A stretch of 64,000 nucleotides of DNA from Nocardia paucivorans NBRC 100373 (GTDB lineage Bacteria; Actinomycetota; Actinomycetes; Mycobacteriales; Mycobacteriaceae): positions 237,340-301,339 of the forward strand of contig NZ_BAGE01000053.1 in NCBI RefSeq assembly GCF_000308675.1, read 5' to 3'. The position numbers were made by a program, and so were the translations under genes. Of this stretch, positions 60,266-64,000 are shown in pieces. The notes beneath the pieces were generated by a model that worked only from the letters and a program-made list of their open reading frames with translations, ran no database searches and had not been told where the DNA came from. Position 1 is the stretch's first letter. Every line of letters starts with the position of its first letter.

Positions 60266-60728
60266 ACCATTATCGGCCTCGGGACCGAGCGAGAACACCC
60301 GGCGCCGGTCTCCACACACCTTCAGACCGCCGAGAACGCCCTTTACCAAGGCGCGCCTCAGAGCACGCCAACCGCTCTGCGGCAGCCGCCTGGAAGCGGC
60401 CAGGATCCCCAGCCCTATGGATAACTGTCCACACCTTGTGGATAAGCCTAACCTGCTTTGCCACAACAGATCTCGCAATGCCCGCCGCTCGAACAGGCGC
60501 CGCCGGGTCCGAGCCCGGAATTCCCCAGCGCTGAGCTCCCACCGGCGGATGCCTCACCGTGCATGCAGAAACAGCGTTCAGGTGTGACCGCTTCCGCGCT
60601 CAGGCCGCGTCCTCGGCACCTGGTCACCGGCCCATCATCGCTTCCTGGCCGTCCTTGTCCCGCAACGCCAGTGCGTAGCTCCGCGCTTCGTCCTGGCGTT
60701 TCGTCGTTTCCCGAAAGGTGCATTCGTC
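60266..60728. other. Intergenic region with DnaA-box cluster, upstream of the amidoligase module
   Basis: About 460 bases without a supported gene. It contains three DnaA-box-like sites and must contain the promoter of the amidoligase-GATase transcript. Confidence 0.45.
60416..60445. promoter_or_regulatory. Three adjacent DnaA-box-like sites, possible replication origin of the element
   Basis: TATGGATAA (60416-60424, complement of TTATCCATA), CTGTCCACA (60425-60433) and TGTGGATAA (60437-60445, complement of the perfect box TTATCCACA) lie within 30 bases in alternating orientation. DnaA boxes of actinobacteria are TTGTCCACA-like. Clusters like this mark replication origins or DnaA-titrating sites. 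Confidence 0.55.
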
Positions 60729-61922
60729 ATGCCCGACAACGTTTCCCTCGGTTCCTGCACGGTCTGTCACCGACCCGACCGCCCGGCGGTGCGCTCGGCC
60801 GGTTCCGGCATTCTGTGCCGGCCCTGCTTCGATCAGCTGGGGGACTGCGAACGGTGCCACGAGCCGGCGGTCACTCTCACCTCCACGGCGGGGGATGTGC
60901 AGCTGTGCCCGAGGTGTGTGGCCGGTTACCGACCGTGTGTGTCGTGCCGAGAGCTCACCGGGCCCGGCCTGCGCACCGACACCGACGAACCCGTCTGCTT
61001 CCAGTGCGTGAACCTGTTCGACTCCTGCTTCGGCTGCAACCGCTACAGCGCGTCGAGCCGGTATCTGTCCGGTGGGTTCCGTGTCTGCCCTCGCTGCGCC
61101 GAAACCCGGTATTCGCCGTGCCAGGTGTGCGAGACGCTGTTGCGCGAAAACGGGTCGTGCGATCTGTGTGCGCATCCACGGCGGGTGCGGTCCTACAGCT
61201 ACAAACCCGACCCACGCTTCCACGGCGCTGGTCCGCTGTATCTAGGTTTGGAGCTCGAGGTGATCGTGCCCGAACACCGTTACGACACCGCGGTCGCCAC
61301 AGCCACCACCCGGCTGGGGCGTTTGGGGTATCTGAAGAATGATTCCTCGATCCAGCCCACCGGTTTCGAGATCGTGACCCATCCGCTGTCGTATCCGTTC
61401 GCGGTCGAGCATTTCCCGTGGCCGTTGCTGTCCGAGCTCGATGAGCTCGGATGCCGAACCGATGCGACGGTGGGGTTGCATGTTCATGCCAGCCGGGCCG
61501 GGTTCGACTCCCCCGCCCACATCTACCGGTGGATGAAACTGCTCTACCGCAACGAGGACGAGGTCTGTGTGCTGGCGCGTCGGCGTTCGCGGTATGCGCC
61601 CTTCGACCGCGCGGCGCGTGCGCGGGCGCGCGACACTGCCAAAGACCATAAGCACGCGCTGGGCTTGGACCGGTATCAGGCCATCAACCCCCACCCGCGC
61701 CACACCTTGGAACTTCGTATTTTCGCCGGCTCGCTGGATGTGGGGCAGGTGCAGGCGGCGCTGGCGTTCACTGCCGCCTCCATCGACTACACCCGCACCC
61801 TGCGGATCCCCGATATCCAGGCAGGGGCGTGGGAATGGGGCGCCTTCGCCGCTTGGGTTGCCGACCGCCCGGAGTACGCGTCGCTGGCCGCGGAGATGGG
61901 GGCCCTGGCATGTGCCTGCTGA
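60729..61922 (+). CDS. Amidoligase family protein with N-terminal multi-zinc-ribbon ladder
   Basis: A 397-residue protein. Residues 1-150 carry ten CxxC pairs (10/13, 30/33, 40/43, 60/63, 70/73, 90/93, 100/103, 120/123, 131/134, 144/147) at a regular 30-residue repeat, forming about five zinc ribbons. The amidoligase (COOH-NH2 ligase, glutamine-synthetase-like fold) domain follows: LGLELEV (E175, E177), LKNDSSI (K203, D205), GFEIVTHP (E214), GLHVHAS (H251, H253) and LELRIFAGS (R330). It should form an amide bond with ATP. GAAAGGTG precedes the ATG. It overlaps the GATase gene by 13 bases. Confidence 0.9.
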   Translation: MPDNVSLGSCTVCHRPDRPAVRSAGSGILCRPCFDQLGDCERCHEPAVTLTSTAGDVQLCPRCVAGYRPCVSCRELTGPGLRTDTDEPVCFQCVNLFDSCFGCNRYSASSRYLSGGFRVCPRCAETRYSPCQVCETLLRENGSCDLCAHPRRVRSYSYKPDPRFHGAGPLYLGLELEVIVPEHRYDTAVATATTRLGRLGYLKNDSSIQPTGFEIVTHPLSYPFAVEHFPWPLLSELDELGCRTDATVGLHVHASRAGFDSPAHIYRWMKLLYRNEDEVCVLARRRSRYAPFDRAARARARDTAKDHKHALGLDRYQAINPHPRHTLELRIFAGSLDVGQVQAALAFTAASIDYTRTLRIPDIQAGAWEWGAFAAWVADRPEYASLAAEMGALACAC

Positions 61923-62707
61923 CCTACTTCCCCGCCGATAGAGCTCCGGAGCCGGTGCCGTTGCGGATCGGGGCTGCGGTAAACCCGCACGGGCACGGGT
62001 TCGCCGTGATCGCCGAACCCGAGGACCGCATCATCGTCGGCCGCGGGATGCGCGCCGACCGTGTGATCGACCGATTCCTGGCCGTCCGCGACCGCTACCC
62101 GAATGGTCCGGCGTTGTTTCATTCGCGCTATGCCACCCAGGGCGCGCACAGTGTGGATAACTGTCACCCGTTCCGGCTCGGGGGCGATGCCCGCACAGTG
62201 CTCGCCCACAACGGAACCCTGCCCAAACGGGTCCGGCCCCGCGTCTACGACCGGCGTTCCGATACCCGCATCGCCGCTGAAGACTATTTGCCCACCATGC
62301 CGTTCGGGTCGATCGACACCCACCGCGGCGCCCGAGGACTGGAGTCTTGGCTGGGATCGAGCAAGTTGGTCCTGCTCACCATCGACCCGTCATATGAGCA
62401 GTCCGCCTATCTCTTCGGGGAGCGGGCAGGGGTCTGGGAGCACGGGATCTGGTACTCCAACACCACCTACAAGACCGCCTACCGGGCCCGGACGCGGCGG
62501 GCGGTGTGCCGGTACTGCCTGCACCTGGATCTCGACCGGGCCGGCCGCTACTGCACCCGGTGCGGCTGGTGCTTCGTCTGCGAGGCCGCCTTCCCGCACT
62601 GCTACTGCACACGCCACGCGGAATCGGATCCCGCTGACGCTGATCGCAACCCACCGCGGATGCGCTTCTCGCACCCGCCGATGAACGGATTTCATCCCGG
62701 TCCCTGA
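61910..62707 (+). CDS. Class-II glutamine amidotransferase with C-terminal zinc ribbon
   Basis: A 265-residue N-terminal-nucleophile amidotransferase that should release ammonia from glutamine. MCLLT places cysteine at position 2, exposed after methionine removal. ALFHSRYATQG (R73), VDNCHPFRLGG and VLAHNGTLP (H100-N101-G102) match the GlmS/PurF-type glutaminase site. There is no synthetase domain, so the ammonia must be used by a partner. The C-terminus holds a zinc-binding cluster (CRYC, CTRC, CFVC, CYC, residues 200-233). It overlaps the first amidoligase gene by 13 bases, which strongly suggests one complex. Confidence 0.92.
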   Translation: MCLLTYFPADRAPEPVPLRIGAAVNPHGHGFAVIAEPEDRIIVGRGMRADRVIDRFLAVRDRYPNGPALFHSRYATQGAHSVDNCHPFRLGGDARTVLAHNGTLPKRVRPRVYDRRSDTRIAAEDYLPTMPFGSIDTHRGARGLESWLGSSKLVLLTIDPSYEQSAYLFGERAGVWEHGIWYSNTTYKTAYRARTRRAVCRYCLHLDLDRAGRYCTRCGWCFVCEAAFPHCYCTRHAESDPADADRNPPRMRFSHPPMNGFHPGP

Positions 62708-62722
62708 CCCGCCCACGCCCAC

Positions 62723-62766
62723 AGCCCCGCTGCCACCGCCCACCCCAGGCCGGGCAGCGGGGCTTT
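62723..62766 (+). terminator. Stem-loop terminator after the GATase gene
   Basis: AGCCCCGCTGCC (62723-62734) and GGCAGCGGGGCT (62753-62764) form a perfect 12-bp stem followed by TTTCTC, 15 bases after the GATase stop. It separates the first two cargo genes from the second amidoligase gene. Confidence 0.75.
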
Positions 62767-62804
62767 CTCGTCTCCACCCACCTCTGAAAGGTCGTGATCT
62801 GCCC

Positions 62805-64000
62805 ATGCCCGCAGCCTTGCTCGCCGCGCTCGCCTGCGACGACTGCACACACGCGATACCTCCCGACCAAGAGCCGACCGAGATCGACGGTGACCGATTG
62901 TGCCCGGACTGCGCCACCGAGCTCGTTTACTGCGACGAGTGCAGTGAGCGCACCCGCGAGCCCCGGCTCACCGTCCTCGACACCCAACTGTGCGCGGACT
63001 GTGCCCGCAGCTGGTCGGAGTGCGGTGACTGCCACCGCTACTCCCGCTACATCACCGCTGTCATCGACGGGCCGGACGTCTGCGACGACTGCCTCGATGC
63101 CTACCCGGTGTGCGACGACTGCAACGACCGCTGCCGCGACACCGACAGCGTCGACGGCGGCAACGAGGTCTGCGCCGACTGCCGCCGCGGCGACTACCAC
63201 GAATGCGACGACTGCTCCACCCTCATCCGGTGGGACGAGAACTACTGCGCATCCTGCGAACTCGATCACCCCAGCCACCCCGAGATCCGCGGCTACGACT
63301 ACAAACCCACCCCCGTCTTCCACGGCCGCGGCCCGCTGTTCCTGGGTTTGGAGCTGGAACTGAAAACCCCCAGCTATCACCTGGTGGACGCAGTCGAGGC
63401 CGCACTCGCCGAGCTCGGAGACCTCGGCTATCTCAAAGACGACTCCTCCATCGAGCCGTGCGGATTCGAACTCGTCACCCACCCGATGGATTTCACATAC
63501 GCCCGCACGGAGTTCCCGTGGTCGCTGCTACCACGGTTGCGGCTGCTGGGCGCCTACACCGACGACGAGGTCGGCATCCACATCCATGTTTCCCGCGCCG
63601 GATTCGACTCCCCCGCCCACATCTATCGGTGGATGAAATTCGTCTACCGCAACCAGGAACCGGTCACCACCCTGGCACGCCGTGACTGCCCACAGTGGGC
63701 CGAGTTCGGTTCTCACACCCGCGCCCACATCGCCGGATACGCCAAAGGCGACCGCCGCGGCCTGCGGTACGAGGCGATCAACGTCCGACCCGCCGACACC
63801 TTCGAACTGCGGATCTTCGCCAGCTCCCTGCACCGCCGGCAGGTCCTGGCCGCCCTCGCATTCGCCGACGCCTCGGTCGAATACACCCGCGGCCTGACCG
63901 CCGCCCAGATCACGCGCCGCCGCGGCTGGGAATGGACCGCGTTCACCGCCTGGATCGCCACCCGCCCGCAGTACGCCGCCCTGTCCGCAGAACTCGAGGA
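62805..64000 (+). CDS. Second amidoligase with N-terminal multi-zinc-ribbon ladder, C-terminus beyond the window
   Basis: The first 398 residues of a paralogue of the amidoligase at 60729. Again ten CxxC pairs occupy the N-terminus (11/14, 33/36, 43/46, 63/66, 73/76, 93/96, 103/106, 123/126, 134/137, 148/151). The ligase motifs are intact: LGLELEL (E183, E185), LKDDSSI (K211, D213), GFELVTHP (E222), GIHIHVS (H259, H261), FELRIFASS (R336). The segment FDSPAHIYRWMK is identical in both proteins. GAAAGG lies upstream of the ATG. It probably shares the GATase but may act on a different substrate. Confidence 0.9.
   Translation, partial: MPAALLAALACDDCTHAIPPDQEPTEIDGDRLCPDCATELVYCDECSERTREPRLTVLDTQLCADCARSWSECGDCHRYSRYITAVIDGPDVCDDCLDAYPVCDDCNDRCRDTDSVDGGNEVCADCRRGDYHECDDCSTLIRWDENYCASCELDHPSHPEIRGYDYKPTPVFHGRGPLFLGLELELKTPSYHLVDAVEAALAELGDLGYLKDDSSIEPCGFELVTHPMDFTYARTEFPWSLLPRLRLLGAYTDDEVGIHIHVSRAGFDSPAHIYRWMKFVYRNQEPVTTLARRDCPQWAEFGSHTRAHIAGYAKGDRRGLRYEAINVRPADTFELRIFASSLHRRQVLAALAFADASVEYTRGLTAAQITRRRGWEWTAFTAWIATRPQYAALSAELE

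Larger units (their letters stand above)
54534..64000. mobile_element. Left part of a putative actinobacterial integrative element (AICE/ICE-like)
   Basis: Directly after tRNA-Leu the content changes to mobile-element genes: AbrB-like protein, tyrosine recombinase, DUF2637/Spd-like protein, zinc-ribbon membrane protein, coiled-coil protein, a possible origin and the amidoligase cargo. tRNA 3' ends are the classical attachment sites of these elements. No direct repeat of the tRNA 3' end is seen in the window, so the right end, and probably the replication and transfer genes (Rep, FtsK/TraB-like), lie beyond 64000. That this is one element is inference. Confidence 0.65.

Noticed and set aside
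60448..60723. A minus-strand frame opposite the amidoligase promoter
   Set aside because: It has no domain or ribosome-binding site and its composition fits the opposite-strand shadow of non-coding DNA.
62154..62162. A perfect DnaA-box-like TGTGGATAA inside the GATase gene
   Set aside because: It is encoded by the conserved residues HSVDNCH of the amidotransferase, so codon constraint explains it; no second box lies next to it.

Overview
The window is a very GC-rich actinobacterial chromosome segment. It carries many TetR-type regulators, short-chain dehydrogenases, an enoyl-CoA hydratase, a single-chain biotin-dependent acyl-CoA carboxylase, a cutinase with a mucin-like tail, an F420-type luciferase-like oxidoreductase, and a MoxR/VWA pair that looks orthologous to mycobacterial Rv0958/Rv0959. 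Together these point to a mycolic-acid-containing actinomycete, most likely Nocardia or a close relative. This is inference from gene content, since no rRNA is present.

Chromosomal part (1-54448). Left block: a TetR gene coupled to an HpnE-like flavoenzyme, divergent from an MpaB/latex-clearing-like (DUF2236) protein (1-3322); a decayed quinone oxidoreductase (3326-4155); a secreted protein, an ADP-ribosylglycohydrolase and an SDR behind a KstR2-like operator (4457-7412); a TesB remnant; a TerD-VWA fusion; and a broken Rieske oxygenase with an expanded 15-bp repeat (10213-10909). Next comes a tightly overlapping four-gene membrane operon (15471 to 11677) that includes a possible cupredoxin-type lipoprotein, followed by an ArsC-like protein that has lost its catalytic cysteine. 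15701-26103 holds an Mut7-C RNase-like protein, a methyltransferase, a phosphoesterase, CysQ, the cutinase, a SigB-type sigma factor, regulators, a decayed SDR and a thioesterase-fold protein. 26187-31045 holds peptide deformylase divergent from PadR, and the MoxR/VWA pair. 31305-39043 holds an FAD hydroxylase, a decayed xdhC, a four-gene LLM-SDR-enoyl-CoA hydratase-kinase run and a PfkB kinase. 39050-46783 holds the frameshifted acyl-CoA carboxylase, an MFS transporter fused to carboxypeptidase-regulatory-like domains, a cyclase and a LuxR regulator. 46936-54377 holds an acyl-CoA synthetase, RNase Z, a sirtuin, a P1-family peptidase, a VOC protein, MarR, a sugar epimerase and Dps.

Mobile part (54449-64000 and beyond). 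A tRNA-Leu(GAG) gene is followed at once by what looks like the left part of an actinobacterial integrative element: an AbrB-like protein overlapping a tyrosine recombinase, a DUF2637 (Spd-like) membrane protein whose gene contains a cluster of GTGCGCAC octamers and a 26-bp palindrome, a zinc-ribbon membrane protein, a coiled-coil protein, a gene-poor stretch with three adjacent DnaA-box-like sites, and then a cargo module. The cargo is two paralogous amidoligases, each with an N-terminal ladder of ten CxxC pairs, flanking a class-II glutamine amidotransferase with an intact N-terminal cysteine and its own zinc-ribbon tail. The gene order predicts glutamine-fed, ATP-dependent amide bond formation on an unknown carboxylate. 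This is the best candidate for an undescribed system in the window.

There is also a clear decay theme. At least five genes or remnants are visibly broken (MDR oxidoreductase, TesB, Rieske, SDR, xdhC), one large enzyme carries a single-base frameshift, an MmcQ-type protein appears internally deleted, and one ArsC-like enzyme looks like a pseudoenzyme.
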